Shown here: positions 19,285 through 27,450 of the stretch, piece by piece | How the letters are laid out: each line of letters opens with the position of its first letter | How positions within the stretch are numbered: the stretch's first letter is position 1 | Assembly (NCBI RefSeq): GCF_003269295.1 | Contig: NZ_QLTT01000013.1 | Coordinates: 186,001-250,000, forward strand | Direction: 5' to 3' | Length of the DNA: 64,000 bases | Source of the DNA: Lentzea atacamensis | GTDB lineage: Bacteria; Actinomycetota; Actinomycetes; Mycobacteriales; Pseudonocardiaceae | Position numbers and translations under genes: made by a program | Notes under the pieces: model-generated | What the model saw: the letters and a program-made list of their open reading frames with translations, nothing else | What the model was told of the DNA's origin: nothing | The model's database searches: none

Positions 19285-19629
19285 ATGTCCGGTGGTAACG
19301 CGATTCGCGGTACCCGCGTCGGCGCAGGCCCGATGGGCGAGTCGGAGCGCGGCGAGTCCGCGCCCCGCCGTCGGGTGTCGTACTGGTGCGCGAACGGTCA
19401 CGAGTCCCGGCCTTCTTTCGCGGTCGACGCGGAAGTACCGGAGAACTGGGACTGCCCGCGTTGCGGCCTGCCCGCTGGGCGGGACGAGCAGACGCCACCC
19501 GCGCCTCCGCGCAACGAGCCGTACAAGACGCACCTTGCGTACGTGAAGGAGCGGCGCTCCGACGCGGACGGTGAGGCGATCCTCGAAGAGGCTCTCGCCA
19601 AGCTGCGCCGGCAGCGTGAAGAGCCGTAG
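19285..19629 (+). CDS. rbpA: RNA polymerase-binding protein RbpA
   Basis: RbpA binds RNA polymerase and the principal sigma factor and helps open promoters; it is found only in actinobacteria. The 114-aa protein has the N-terminal Arg/Gly-rich arm (IRGTRVGAGPMGE), the zinc-ribbon-like core (YWCANGHESRPSFA then WDCPRCGLPAG) and the C-terminal sigma-interacting helix (EPYKTHLAYVKERRSDADGE). The ATG at 19285 is the first good start. It precedes a strong terminator and is independent of secG or read through from it. Confidence 0.95.
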   Translation: MSGGNAIRGTRVGAGPMGESERGESAPRRRVSYWCANGHESRPSFAVDAEVPENWDCPRCGLPAGRDEQTPPAPPRNEPYKTHLAYVKERRSDADGEAILEEALAKLRRQREEP

Positions 19630-19658
19630 ACCTGGCTCGGTAGTTCGAACAGCTCAAT

Positions 19659-19697
19659 GCGAAAGGCCCCCTCGACTGCGGAGAGGGGGCCTTTCGC
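19659..19697 (+). terminator. Strong hairpin terminator after rbpA
   Basis: GCGAAAGGCCCCCTC at 19659-19673 pairs perfectly over 15 bp with 19683-19697 across a 9-nt loop. It lies 30 nt after the rbpA stop. No U tract follows, so termination may be Rho-aided, but the stem is strong. Confidence 0.75.
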
Positions 19698-19720
19698 GTG
19701 TCCGGGGTGAGGGGACCGGA

Positions 19721-20179
19721 ATGAGTTTCAGGTTCGCCGCGTACGCGGTGTGCGTCGAGCGGGAACGGGTGTTGCTCGTCCGCTGCGGGTCCGCGTGGTC
19801 GCTGCCCGGCGGCGGCGTCGAGCACGGGGAGGACCCGTTCGACGCGGTGGTGCGCGAGTTCGCCGAGGAGACCGGCTGCGGCGCCGTGGTCGAGCGTCTG
19901 CTGGGTGTCGACTCCAGGGTGATTCCCGCGGCCGAACGGAGTGTGCCCGGCTCGGTCCCGCACCAGAACGTCGGCGTCTTCTACCGGCTCCGGATCACGA
20001 GCGGCGAACTGCGGTCCGAACCGAGCGGCGCGACCGGCGAGCCGGTGTGGACGCCGATCGCCGACGTCCCCCACCTCCGTCGGTCGTCACTGGTCGACGT
20101 CGGTCTCGCACTGGCTCGCAGCCTCCCGCCGACCGGTCACGTCACGTCCGTCCCGGTCGGCGGCCTGGTCCAGCACTGA
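19721..20179 (+). CDS. NUDIX hydrolase
   Basis: The 152-aa protein has a complete NUDIX box, seen as GGGVEHGEDPFDAVVREF followed by EETG (residues about 27-50), so it likely cleaves a nucleoside diphosphate linked to another moiety. The N-terminal strands (FAAYAVCVERERVLLVR) fit the fold. The ATG at 19721 follows GAGGGG closely and is chosen over upstream in-frame starts that lie within the rbpA terminator. Its 3' end is 3 nt from the opposing surface-protein gene. The substrate cannot be read from sequence. Confidence 0.85.
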   Translation: MSFRFAAYAVCVERERVLLVRCGSAWSLPGGGVEHGEDPFDAVVREFAEETGCGAVVERLLGVDSRVIPAAERSVPGSVPHQNVGVFYRLRITSGELRSEPSGATGEPVWTPIADVPHLRRSSLVDVGLALARSLPPTGHVTSVPVGGLVQH

Positions 20180-20182
20180 GGC

Positions 20183-21109
20183 CTACCGGCGCAGCCCCGT
20201 GAACTGACGGCGCAGCATCGCCGCACCCACCAGCAGGAAGAACAGCAGCACCACGAGCGTGCTGGTCGTGCCGCTGGACGAGCTGGACAGCGTCACGTCG
20301 ACGTTCCCGACGAGCACGATGCCGCACTCCGCCCGCACCTTGTGCCGGCCGGGTTCGATGCTCGCGAACTTCACCGGCGCCGTGAACTCGCCGTTCTCGT
20401 CGGCGGTGGCCTTGCCGACGTTCTGGCCCAGCGACTTCAGCGTCACGTTCGCGCCCTTGGGGCAGCCGGTGCCGGTCGCGGTCAGTGCGTCGCCCGGCTG
20501 GATGTTCTCCTTGTCGAGCACCAGGATGCCGTCACCGGGGTTGGACGGCTCGCTCGAAGACGGCGGTTCCGAGGACGACGGGGGCGTGCTCTCCGTCGTC
20601 GTGGTGGTGGTGACCGGAGGCGTCGTGGTGGTCGTCGTCGGACGCGGCGGGCGCGTGGTGACGGGCGGGTTGGTGACCGGCGGCTGGGTCACCGGGGGAT
20701 TGGTGACGGGCGGCTGTGTGGTCGGTGGTGGGGTCGTCGTGGTGGTCGTCGGGATGCGGACGGTGAACGTCGTGCCCGCCGGACGCGTCGACTGGCAGAC
20801 CGTCTGGATTTCGACCCGGTGCTGACCGGCGGTGGCGGTCGCCGGAACCGTTGCCGAACCGGAACCCGTTCCACGACCCGTTCCCTGGCCGCTACCCACT
20901 ACCGTCTTGCCGTCCCAGAGGACGTTCACGGCGTACGTCGTGCAGTCCGGGTCGAAGTAGACCCCGGTCCACGCGACCTTGAAGGCCGTTCCGGGGGCAC
21001 CGGCGTTCGGGCTGGCCGAGAGCGCCGGTGGCTGCTGGGCCGCTGCCGATGTGGTGCTCAGCACCGTAACACCAGCAGCTATAGCCACGAGTAAGCCTAA
21101 AGACCGCAT
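20183..21109 (-). CDS. Secreted Thr/Pro-rich Ig-like surface protein with C-terminal anchor
   Basis: The 308-aa protein has a signal peptide (MRSLGLLVAIAAGVTVLS, cleavage near AAAQQ). An N-terminal Ig-like domain with two Cys follows (about 30-115). Next is a long Thr/Pro-rich low-complexity linker (TTTTPP and PPVTNPPVTQ repeats, about 125-195), a second Ig-like domain with a Cys pair and a C-terminal hydrophobic segment (LVVLLFFLLVGAAML) plus Arg tail. This suggests a membrane-tethered, wall-spanning protein. A GGGGAGAGGGA site precedes the ATG. It is divergent from the exported protein of the kinase module. No enzyme motif is seen. Confidence 0.8.
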   Translation of the reverse strand: MRSLGLLVAIAAGVTVLSTTSAAAQQPPALSASPNAGAPGTAFKVAWTGVYFDPDCTTYAVNVLWDGKTVVGSGQGTGRGTGSGSATVPATATAGQHRVEIQTVCQSTRPAGTTFTVRIPTTTTTTPPPTTQPPVTNPPVTQPPVTNPPVTTRPPRPTTTTTTPPVTTTTTTESTPPSSSEPPSSSEPSNPGDGILVLDKENIQPGDALTATGTGCPKGANVTLKSLGQNVGKATADENGEFTAPVKFASIEPGRHKVRAECGIVLVGNVDVTLSSSSSGTTSTLVVLLFFLLVGAAMLRRQFTGLRR

Positions 21110-21143
21110 TCCCTCTCCCCGGATCAGAACCTAAGGTGCGCTA

Positions 21144-21905
21144 GTGAGACGTCGCTTGGCCGGTGCAGGTTTACTGCTGTGGTGCGGAATTATGCTGCTG
21201 CCGTCAACGGCCTCCGCACAGGACGGGTCCGTTCAGCTCGAGGCCGATGTGGACGGTAGGCCGGTTGGAGCAGGGACCCTGGTGCTGGACCCCGCGGAGA
21301 CCGCGAAGGTTTCCGTCACGGTCCGCAACAACACGAACACCGTGCAGCGCGTCAAGACCGTGCGGATCAGCGGCACGGCGCTGGCGTTGACCTTCTTCTC
21401 CTACGACACAACGGTTCCCTTCGACGTCCCGCCGAAGTCGGAGGAGACCCGCTCGTTCCCGCTGGAGCCGACGGACCTCGGCTCGCAGGCGATCGGTCTC
21501 CTTCCGGTCACGGTCGAGGTGATCGACGTGCAACGCGAGTCGATCGCGTCGGTGCGGACGACCGGGGACATCCGCGGGTCGCTGTGGTCGGTGTACGGGG
21601 CGTTCGGGCTGGGGGTGCTGGTGCTGACCGCGTTGTCGTGGGCCGGTGCGCTGATCGCGCTGGCTCGCCGGCGGCTGCCCGCGAACCGCTGGCAGCGGGC
21701 CATGCGGTTCCTGCCCGCCGGGATCGGGACCGGTCTGATCGCCGTGATCTCGTTGTCGGTGCTGCGACTGGTGGCGCCGTCGCCGTCGGCCGAGATCCCG
21801 TTCATCGTGGGCGCCGCGGCTGCCGCGTTGCTTCTTGGCTATGTGACACCGCATCCGGGTGAGCAGCAACCGTCCGAAATGGATACCGTGAGGATTCAAC
21901 GGTGA
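21144..21905 (+). CDS. Exported membrane protein coupled to the Ser/Thr kinase
   Basis: The 253-aa protein starts with a signal peptide (RRRLAGAGLLLWCGIMLLP, ending STASAQ). An extracytoplasmic beta-rich domain (about 27-140) follows, then three membrane segments (about 150-235) and a short tail. TAAGGT at 21132-21137, 6 nt before the GTG start, looks like a -10 of a leaderless promoter. The stop overlaps the GTG start of the kinase gene by 4 nt, so the two are translated together. A role as sensor or substrate partner of the kinase is inference. Confidence 0.78.
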   Translation: MRRRLAGAGLLLWCGIMLLPSTASAQDGSVQLEADVDGRPVGAGTLVLDPAETAKVSVTVRNNTNTVQRVKTVRISGTALALTFFSYDTTVPFDVPPKSEETRSFPLEPTDLGSQAIGLLPVTVEVIDVQRESIASVRTTGDIRGSLWSVYGAFGLGVLVLTALSWAGALIALARRRLPANRWQRAMRFLPAGIGTGLIAVISLSVLRLVAPSPSAEIPFIVGAAAAALLLGYVTPHPGEQQPSEMDTVRIQR

Positions 21906-23500
21906 CTTTGTCCAGTGTGGTCGCCGCGCTGCCGCAGTACGCAGTCGGCGAGCAGATCGGCGAGGGCGGGATGGGCGTCGTCTACGGCGGCGTGCACCGG
22001 CAGCTCGGACGTCCGGTGGCGATCAAGCGGCTGCCGCACGCGGTGGCCGAGGACCCGCGGATGAGCGAGCGCTTCGAGCACGAGGCGCGGTTGCTGGCCC
22101 GGCTCGACCACCCGCACATCGTCCCGGTCTACGACTACGTGCGGCAGCAGGGCGAGCACCTGCTGGTGATGGAACGGCTCGACGGCGGCACCGTCTGGTC
22201 GCGCTTCTCGCAAGACGGGCTGACCGCGCAGCAGTCGTGCGGGATCGTGCTGGCGACCCTGTCCGGGCTGCACGCGGCGCACGAGGCCGGTGTGCTGCAC
22301 CTCGACGTCAAGCCGAAGAACCTGCTCTTCACCTCGACCGGGGTGGTGAAGGTGGCGGACTTCGGCATCTCGCAGGTGGTGTCGGAGGGTGCGACGCTCG
22401 TGACGCACGGCGGCGCTGTGCTCGGCACGCCCGCCTACATCGCGCCGGAACAGGCGATGGGCAACGCGCTCACGCCCGCCGCCGACGTCTACGCGACCGG
22501 CACCGTGCTGTACGAGCTGTTGTCCGGCGATCTGCCGTTCGAGCGCGGTGGCGGCCCGCTCGCGATGATCCAGAAGCGGGTCTACCAGGACCCGCGGCCG
22601 TTGCGGAACGTGCCGGAGCCCCTTGCGGGCGTGGTGATGCGCAGCATCGCGCGGGATCCGGGCGCGCGGTACCGCAACGCCGAGACGTTCGCGATCGACC
22701 TGGCGGGCGCGGCCGGCACGTTGTTCGGCCCGGACTGGTTGACCCGGCTGGGAATTCCCGTGCACCTCGCGCCTCAGGTGTCGGCGTCGTCCACTCGTCC
22801 GTCGTTGCGGCCCGTCGAGCGCGACACGCTTTCGCTGTCGCAGCAGCCGATCCGCGCCACGCTGGTGGATCCGGTCCCCGCCGCGCGGCTCAGCGGCAGC
22901 AGCACGCTGGTGCCGGCCTCGTCGGTGATCAAGCCGCCGTCCACGCCGTGGGCGCTGTGGCTCGTGGCCGCGGTCGCTTTGCTGGCGCTGGTGGCCGTGC
23001 CGTTCCTGGTGTCCGGACGGGAACTCGTCAAGGTCACCACGAACCTCGCGAATCCCGTGCAGGAATCCGGAAACCAGCTCGTGGTCACCCTCGCCGGGAT
23101 CGAACTGGCGAACGTGCAACGCGGACCGGGCGGGTTCGAGCTGCCCGGCGCCACCCGGTGGATCGTCGGCGGCGCGGTGACGGCGGCAGCGGACGGGCGG
23201 GAGTTCCTGCTCGTCTCCGACCGGACGCCGTGGCTCAGCATCATGGGGACCGGATCGGCTCTGCTGCTGCTCTTCACGCTGGCGTACCTGGAGTCGAACC
23301 TGCGGGCGTTGCGGCGCCGGCAGACCGGGGTGGCCGCGGTGATCGCGTCGGTGCCGCTCGGGTTCGGGCTCGGCCTGGCCGTGTGGCTGCTGGTGTCCGT
23401 GCTGCGGACGAGCGAGCCGACACTGCCGATCGCGCTCACGTGCGGTGTGCTCGGAGCGGCGGCGGCCCTCAGCGCCTCGCTCGCCTCTAAGCGCGTCTGA
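21902..23500 (+). CDS. Transmembrane Ser/Thr protein kinase with HLD catalytic loop
   Basis: The 532-aa protein has a PknB-type kinase domain: glycine loop GEGGMGVVYGG (20-30), ATP-binding Lys42 in VAIKRL, catalytic loop HLDVKPKN (133-140) with Asp135, DFG at 153-155 and APEQ near 181. The usual HRD is HLD here, so the kinase lacks the activation-loop-binding Arg and is probably not controlled by loop phosphorylation in the usual way. After a linker, the C-terminal third has four membrane segments (about 350-370, 440-460, 475-495, 505-527). It overlaps the upstream exported-protein gene (GTGA) and ends 14 nt inside the convergent TetR gene. Confidence 0.9.
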   Translation: MTLSSVVAALPQYAVGEQIGEGGMGVVYGGVHRQLGRPVAIKRLPHAVAEDPRMSERFEHEARLLARLDHPHIVPVYDYVRQQGEHLLVMERLDGGTVWSRFSQDGLTAQQSCGIVLATLSGLHAAHEAGVLHLDVKPKNLLFTSTGVVKVADFGISQVVSEGATLVTHGGAVLGTPAYIAPEQAMGNALTPAADVYATGTVLYELLSGDLPFERGGGPLAMIQKRVYQDPRPLRNVPEPLAGVVMRSIARDPGARYRNAETFAIDLAGAAGTLFGPDWLTRLGIPVHLAPQVSASSTRPSLRPVERDTLSLSQQPIRATLVDPVPAARLSGSSTLVPASSVIKPPSTPWALWLVAAVALLALVAVPFLVSGRELVKVTTNLANPVQESGNQLVVTLAGIELANVQRGPGGFELPGATRWIVGGAVTAAADGREFLLVSDRTPWLSIMGTGSALLLLFTLAYLESNLRALRRRQTGVAAVIASVPLGFGLGLAVWLLVSVLRTSEPTLPIALTCGVLGAAAALSASLASKRV

Positions 23501-24110
23501 CCGCCAGCTCGAAGATGTCAGCGAGCTCGTTCGCGTAGGCGGTGACGTCGGTACCCGGTCTGGCCATCAGCTCGGCCGGGGTCGCCTCCATCGCGGCCAT
23601 CACCGACACCGCCATCACGCGCGGCGCGAAGTCCCGGAACTCGCCGGCCTCCTGACCCTCGCGGAACATGTCCTCCAGCTCGGCCAGCGCGGTGGCGTTC
23701 TGCTCCTCGGCCCACGTCCGCGCGGCCTCGGCGTCACGTGCGGCGGCCGCGATCTGACTGATCGCGATCAGCTCGGCGGGGTGCTCGGCGCAGTAGTGCA
23801 CGAAGCCCTCGATCAGGCCGCGCAACGCCGCGCAGTAGCTCTCGGAGCCCTCGGTGCGAGCGGTCAACGCCTGGTCCATCGAGTTGTGCACGGTCAGCAT
23901 GACCTGCTTCATCAGCTCCTCGCGCCTGGCGAAGTGGTACGTGATGAGCCCGGGGCTGATGCCCGCCCGCCGCGCGATCTGCACGAACGAGGCCTTCGCG
24001 TAGCCGATCTCGGCGATGGTCACGATCGCCGCCGCCACGATCTGCCCCCGCCGGGCTTCCTCGATGAAGCTCCGCTTCTCCTGGTCGCCCGACCGATTTT
24101 CTGGTTGCAT
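23487..24110 (-). CDS. TetR-family transcriptional repressor
   Basis: The 207-aa protein has an N-terminal TetR HTH (IVTIAEIGYAKASFVQIARR then AGISPGLITYHFARREEL, residues about 25-70) and an alpha-helical ligand domain. It is divergent from a secreted-hydrolase gene with only 38 bp between the starts, and a perfect 16-bp palindrome in that gap is the likely operator. It therefore probably represses itself and the hydrolase gene. The ligand is unknown. The 3' end overlaps the kinase gene by 14 nt on the other strand. Confidence 0.88.
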   Translation of the reverse strand: MQPENRSGDQEKRSFIEEARRGQIVAAAIVTIAEIGYAKASFVQIARRAGISPGLITYHFARREELMKQVMLTVHNSMDQALTARTEGSESYCAALRGLIEGFVHYCAEHPAELIAISQIAAAARDAEAARTWAEEQNATALAELEDMFREGQEAGEFRDFAPRVMAVSVMAAMEATPAELMARPGTDVTAYANELADIFELAVRRA

Positions 24111-24120
24111 GAACAGTAGC

Positions 24121-24136
24121 CTAGTTGAGCAACTAG
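24121..24136. promoter_or_regulatory. Palindromic TetR-type operator
   Basis: CTAGTTG, two bases, then CAACTAG form a perfect inverted repeat between the TetR start (24110) and the hydrolase start (24149). It sits at the promoter of both genes, where a TetR dimer would block both. The regulator assignment is inference from position and symmetry. Confidence 0.65.
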
Positions 24137-24148
24137 TCAGGGGGAACG

Positions 24149-25249
24149 ATGATCAGCCGAAAGGTGTTCTTGAAATCGCTCGCGGGCGCAGCGGTCCTCG
24201 CGGGTGTCAGCGGGGGAAGGGCTTCGGCGGCACCGAAGCTGCGCGGCGGCGTTTGCTACGACACGGGCGTGCTGCACGCACCAGGGGATCCGCTCAGCCG
24301 CGTCCGGTGGAGCCGCAGGCAGCTGGAACGTGAGATCGGGATGATCGCCGGCGACCTGCGCTGCCCGTCCATCACGGCGTTCGGCACCGACCTCGGCCGC
24401 CTCGCCGAGACGACGGACGTGGCACTGCGCCACGGCATGGAGGTGTTCGTCCAGCCGCGGCTCTACGACCACTCACAGGACGAGATCCTCAACCACATGG
24501 CTGAGGCCGCCCGCACCGCCGAACGCAAGCGCACGGGCGACAACATCACGTTCGTCACCGGCTGCGAGCACTTCCTGTTCACGCCCGGCATCGTTCCCGG
24601 CGACACGTTCCTGGAGCGGATCGAGAACATGCCCGGGATCCCGCAGTCGGAGTGGCAGGCGATCGTCCGCCGGTTCCGCGAGTTCATGGCGCGTGCCGTG
24701 GAGGTCGCCCGCCGCGAGTTCGGAGGCCGGATCACCTACGGCGCCGCCGCGGGTGCCGACGCGATGTGGAACGACTGGTCGCTGTTCGACATCGTCGGCC
24801 TCGACTACTACACGTACTTCAAGACCGATGCCGAGTACACGCCGGACCTCGGCAAGTACCGGCGCTGGAACAAGCCGATCATGGTCCTGGAGTTCGGCTG
24901 CTGCACCTTCACCGGCGCCGCCGAGGCCGGCGGCATGGGCTGGGACATCGTCGACTACGAGGCAGAGCCGCCGGTGATCAAGCCGGGCTACGAGCGCAAC
25001 GAACGCGAGCAGGCCGAACACATCGCCCGCATGCTGCGCGTGTTCGGCAACGAGCAGCTCATGGGCGCGCACCTGTACTCGGTCATCTCACCGGACTCGC
25101 CGCACCACGCGACGTGCCGCGACCGCGACTACGACATGGCCTCGTACGGGCTGTTCAAGCCCATCCGTGAGCGGTTCGACGACGACAACTCGCCGTACCG
25201 GCTGGAGCCCAAGCAGTCGTTCCACGCCTTCCGGCGGCACAACCGCTAG
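24149..25249 (+). CDS. Exported glycoside-hydrolase-like TIM-barrel protein
   Basis: The 366-aa protein starts MISRKVFLKSLAGAAVLAG, a Tat-like motif SRKVFLK with Lys at the second Arg, then a signal ending RASAA. The mature part has a TIM-barrel pattern (GGVCYDTG, ITAFGTDLGRLA, EVFVQPRLYDH, DIVGLDYYTYF, IMVLEFGCCTF), with Glu in LEFGC and Asp/Glu residues that could be catalytic. Relatives are sometimes labelled abortive infection proteins, but nothing here shows a phage-defence role. The divergent TetR gene and the operator between them suggest induction by a ligand. The substrate is unknown. Confidence 0.65.
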   Translation: MISRKVFLKSLAGAAVLAGVSGGRASAAPKLRGGVCYDTGVLHAPGDPLSRVRWSRRQLEREIGMIAGDLRCPSITAFGTDLGRLAETTDVALRHGMEVFVQPRLYDHSQDEILNHMAEAARTAERKRTGDNITFVTGCEHFLFTPGIVPGDTFLERIENMPGIPQSEWQAIVRRFREFMARAVEVARREFGGRITYGAAAGADAMWNDWSLFDIVGLDYYTYFKTDAEYTPDLGKYRRWNKPIMVLEFGCCTFTGAAEAGGMGWDIVDYEAEPPVIKPGYERNEREQAEHIARMLRVFGNEQLMGAHLYSVISPDSPHHATCRDRDYDMASYGLFKPIRERFDDDNSPYRLEPKQSFHAFRRHNR

Positions 25250-25365
25250 TGGTGCGGGCCCGGAACGTTGCCGGGGAATTCGCGGTCAGACGGGTGCATC
25301 GCGGTGCCGCGAGGTGCCCTGCTGAGCGTGGATTCCCCCGCCAACGGTCCGGGCCGCGCCACTAG
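25246..25365. repeat. 120-bp inverted-repeat element between convergent genes
   Basis: Arms of about 36 bp face each other: 25246-25281 starts CTAGTGGTGCGGGCCCGGAA and 25330-25365 is its near-complement, ending GCGCCACTAG. They differ at only a few positions and are separated by 48 bp. The outer ends include the stop codons of both convergent genes (TAG of the hydrolase at 25247-25249, and that of the kinase at 25362-25364). It could act as a bidirectional terminator, or be a small repeat element. Confidence 0.6.
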
Positions 25366-26618
25366 GAGGCGGTTCGCTGCTTCGGGAACGACGCCGTCAC
25401 CAGGAAGCCGCCGTCCTCGGTCGGTCCAGCGGAGAACTGGCCACCCAGCAACGCTGCCCGTTCGCGCAGCCCCACGAGGCCGTGGCCGCCGCTGGGCAGT
25501 GACGAACCCTCGTCACCGGACGGCGGCGTGTTGCGCACCTCGACCAGGACGTCGCCCGCGGTGTCGTCCGCGTCGATGAGCACCGTCGCGCTCGCCCCGG
25601 TGGCGTGCTTGCGGATGTTGGTCAGGGCCTCCTGCACCGTCCGGTAGACCGCGCCGGACACCGGTGCGGCGAGGTCCTCGACCGGCCCCTTGACCTGGAT
25701 GGACACCTCGAAGCCCGCGTCGGCGGCCAGTTCGGGCAGCTCGTCGAGGCCCGGTTGGCTGTCGTCGGTGGTGCGCAGCACGGACACGAGCTGGCGGAGC
25801 TCGTCGAGGGTGCGGGTCGACAACGTGCGGATGGTGCCCGCGACCTGCTTGTGCTCGGCGTCGGCCACCGCCATCCGCAGCGCGCCCGCCTGCATGGCGA
25901 TGAGGCTGACCTGGTGGGAAACGACGTCGTGCATCTCGCGGGCGAGCTTTGCCCGTTCGTCGGCTCGGATGGCGTGTGCGTGCAGCACACGTTCTCTCTC
26001 GCGCGACTCGGCCAGCTCCACTATGCGGTTCGACAGCTCCTGGCGCGCGTGCGCCATGAGGGCGAGTGCGATCGGCAGGCCCGCCACCAGGAAACCGGAG
26101 ATCGCCGAGGCGAAGTGCCCGTACGGGGGCCGCTCGATGAACTCCGACGGCGGCCACGCCATGAACCTGCTCAGCCACACCAGCACGCCGGCCACGATCG
26201 TCTGCCACGAGTTGATGTAGCGGCGCGCCACGGTGTACAGCGCGATCATCGACGCGAGCTGCGCGAAGCCGGTGAAGAAGCCGGGAATCGTCAGCAGGGC
26301 GACGAGGAACGGGAAGCGGCGCCTGCCCACCAGCACGATCGCGGAGATCCACGACAGCCACTCGGAGTGGAACGGCACCTCGGGCAGGCCCACCGGGTCG
26401 GCCTTCACCCACCGCAGCCGCAGCCACGCGTCGAGCAGCGCGATCAGCACGAGCCCCACGTCGAGCAGAACCATGCGGTAGTCGCCGAACAGCGACCTGC
26501 GTGAGCCGACCTCGGTGTCCGCTGTGCGGCGTGCCGGAAGCAGCGTGGTGGTCAGGATCCGGCCTCCCCTGTCAGGCGTTCGGTCCTCACCGTACTGCGC
26601 GTATGCCGCGGTTGGCAT
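25362..26618 (-). CDS. NarL/DesK-type sensor histidine kinase, orphan
   Basis: The 418-aa protein has five or so N-terminal membrane segments (about 40-190), a HisKA_3 dimerisation helix with the phosphorylated His in REMHDVVSHQVS (near residue 228) and an HATPase domain with GHGLVGLRERA near 387-400. I start at the ATG at 26618, which has AAGGGG 6 nt upstream; a GTG at 26663 in frame is possible but lacks a site. Such kinases usually sit next to a NarL-family response regulator. None is adjacent here, so its partner is elsewhere. It is transcribed away from the DUF4360 genes. Confidence 0.85.
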   Translation of the reverse strand: MPTAAYAQYGEDRTPDRGGRILTTTLLPARRTADTEVGSRRSLFGDYRMVLLDVGLVLIALLDAWLRLRWVKADPVGLPEVPFHSEWLSWISAIVLVGRRRFPFLVALLTIPGFFTGFAQLASMIALYTVARRYINSWQTIVAGVLVWLSRFMAWPPSEFIERPPYGHFASAISGFLVAGLPIALALMAHARQELSNRIVELAESRERERVLHAHAIRADERAKLAREMHDVVSHQVSLIAMQAGALRMAVADAEHKQVAGTIRTLSTRTLDELRQLVSVLRTTDDSQPGLDELPELAADAGFEVSIQVKGPVEDLAAPVSGAVYRTVQEALTNIRKHATGASATVLIDADDTAGDVLVEVRNTPPSGDEGSSLPSGGHGLVGLRERAALLGGQFSAGPTEDGGFLVTASFPKQRTAS

Positions 26619-26702
26619 TGGCTGCCCCTTCACCCCGACCTGCCCCGTCACGGGGTAAGACACCCTAAGGCGCGGATTGGTACGGCGCGCGGCTCACATA
26701 TG

Positions 26703-26738
26703 TGCTACCGCACACGCATCGGGGCGTGTGCGGTAGCA
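26703..26738 (-). terminator. Perfect hairpin after the DUF4360 pair
   Basis: TGCTACCGCACACGC at 26703-26717 pairs perfectly over 15 bp with 26724-26738 across a 6-nt loop. It is 10 nt beyond the stop of the minus-strand DUF4360 gene (26749). It probably ends that transcript; a U tract is absent. Confidence 0.7.
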
Positions 26739-26748
26739 GGGGAGTGGT

Positions 26749-27378
26749 CTACGGGCAGGTCTTCCAGGCGAAGTGGTAGGTCGTCTCCAGGTTGCCGTCG
26801 GTCGAGTCCATCGTCATGAAGCTCGTCGTCGTGGCCGTGTCGGACGTGCCGGCGTAGACCCTGAGCTCGGTGTTGATGTTGAAGTTCCGCTTCTCGCCGC
26901 ACGGGGAGTAGACGATCGCGGCCACCTCGGTGGTGTCCGTGGCCTGCCAGTCGTCGCTGTGGGGGCCGTTGTACCGGTGGGAGATGGACTCCGTCTGCGA
27001 CATGCCCTGGAAGTAGTAGTTGGCCTTCTCGATGGCGTGAGCACCCCGCTCCAGATGAGCGAAGCCTCTGTAGTCGGCTTGAGCGATGCCGTAGGTGAAG
27101 CCCTGCGGCACGTTGACCCGCAGGTTGAGCTGGCAGTTCTTGCGCAGGTCGGTGGGCTTGGCACCCACACCGACCTGGGCCAGGTATTCGCTGTAGGTGA
27201 CCGTGAAGGCCTTGTTGTCCTCGGACACCGCGACGGCCGCCGTGCCCGCGGGACAGCCCGAGCCGTTGATCGTGACGATGTCGATCGTGATGTGGTCGGG
27301 CGGCGGCGTGTCGTTCGGCGCGCCGGGCGGGATGATGATCGATGAGGCCAGCAGGGCAGCGGCAACCGCGTTGAGCAT
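26749..27378 (-). CDS. Secreted DUF4360-domain protein (paralogue 2)
   Basis: The 209-aa protein has a hydrophobic signal (LNAVAAALLASSIIIPPG) and then the DUF4360 fold, with conserved Cys in GSGCPAGT, RKNCQLNL, YSPCGEKRN and the C-terminal WKTC. Four Cys suggest two disulfides in the exported protein. The ATG at 27378 is preferred because GGAAAGG lies 7 nt upstream; an in-frame ATG at 27399 lies on the site itself. The same site precedes the sister gene. The function of the domain is not known; it is common in secreted actinobacterial and fungal proteins. A terminator follows. Confidence 0.8.
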   Translation of the reverse strand: MLNAVAAALLASSIIIPPGAPNDTPPPDHITIDIVTINGSGCPAGTAAVAVSEDNKAFTVTYSEYLAQVGVGAKPTDLRKNCQLNLRVNVPQGFTYGIAQADYRGFAHLERGAHAIEKANYYFQGMSQTESISHRYNGPHSDDWQATDTTEVAAIVYSPCGEKRNFNINTELRVYAGTSDTATTTSFMTMDSTDGNLETTYHFAWKTCP

Positions 27379-27450
27379 GAGGGGACCTTTCCGACGCATC
27401 TCGCAGGGTGTGGCGGCGGTGCTGAGGGTGGCGGCGGCCTTATCGAAAAA

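Noticed and set aside
20580-20760. Low-complexity GT/GGTG-rich repeat
   Set aside because: It is the coding sequence of the Thr/Pro-rich linker in the minus-strand surface protein, so it needs no separate explanation.
24149-25249. Phage-defence role for the TIM-barrel protein
   Set aside because: The label is used for some relatives, but the protein is exported, has a hydrolase-like pattern and stands alone with a TetR gene; nothing supports abortive infection.
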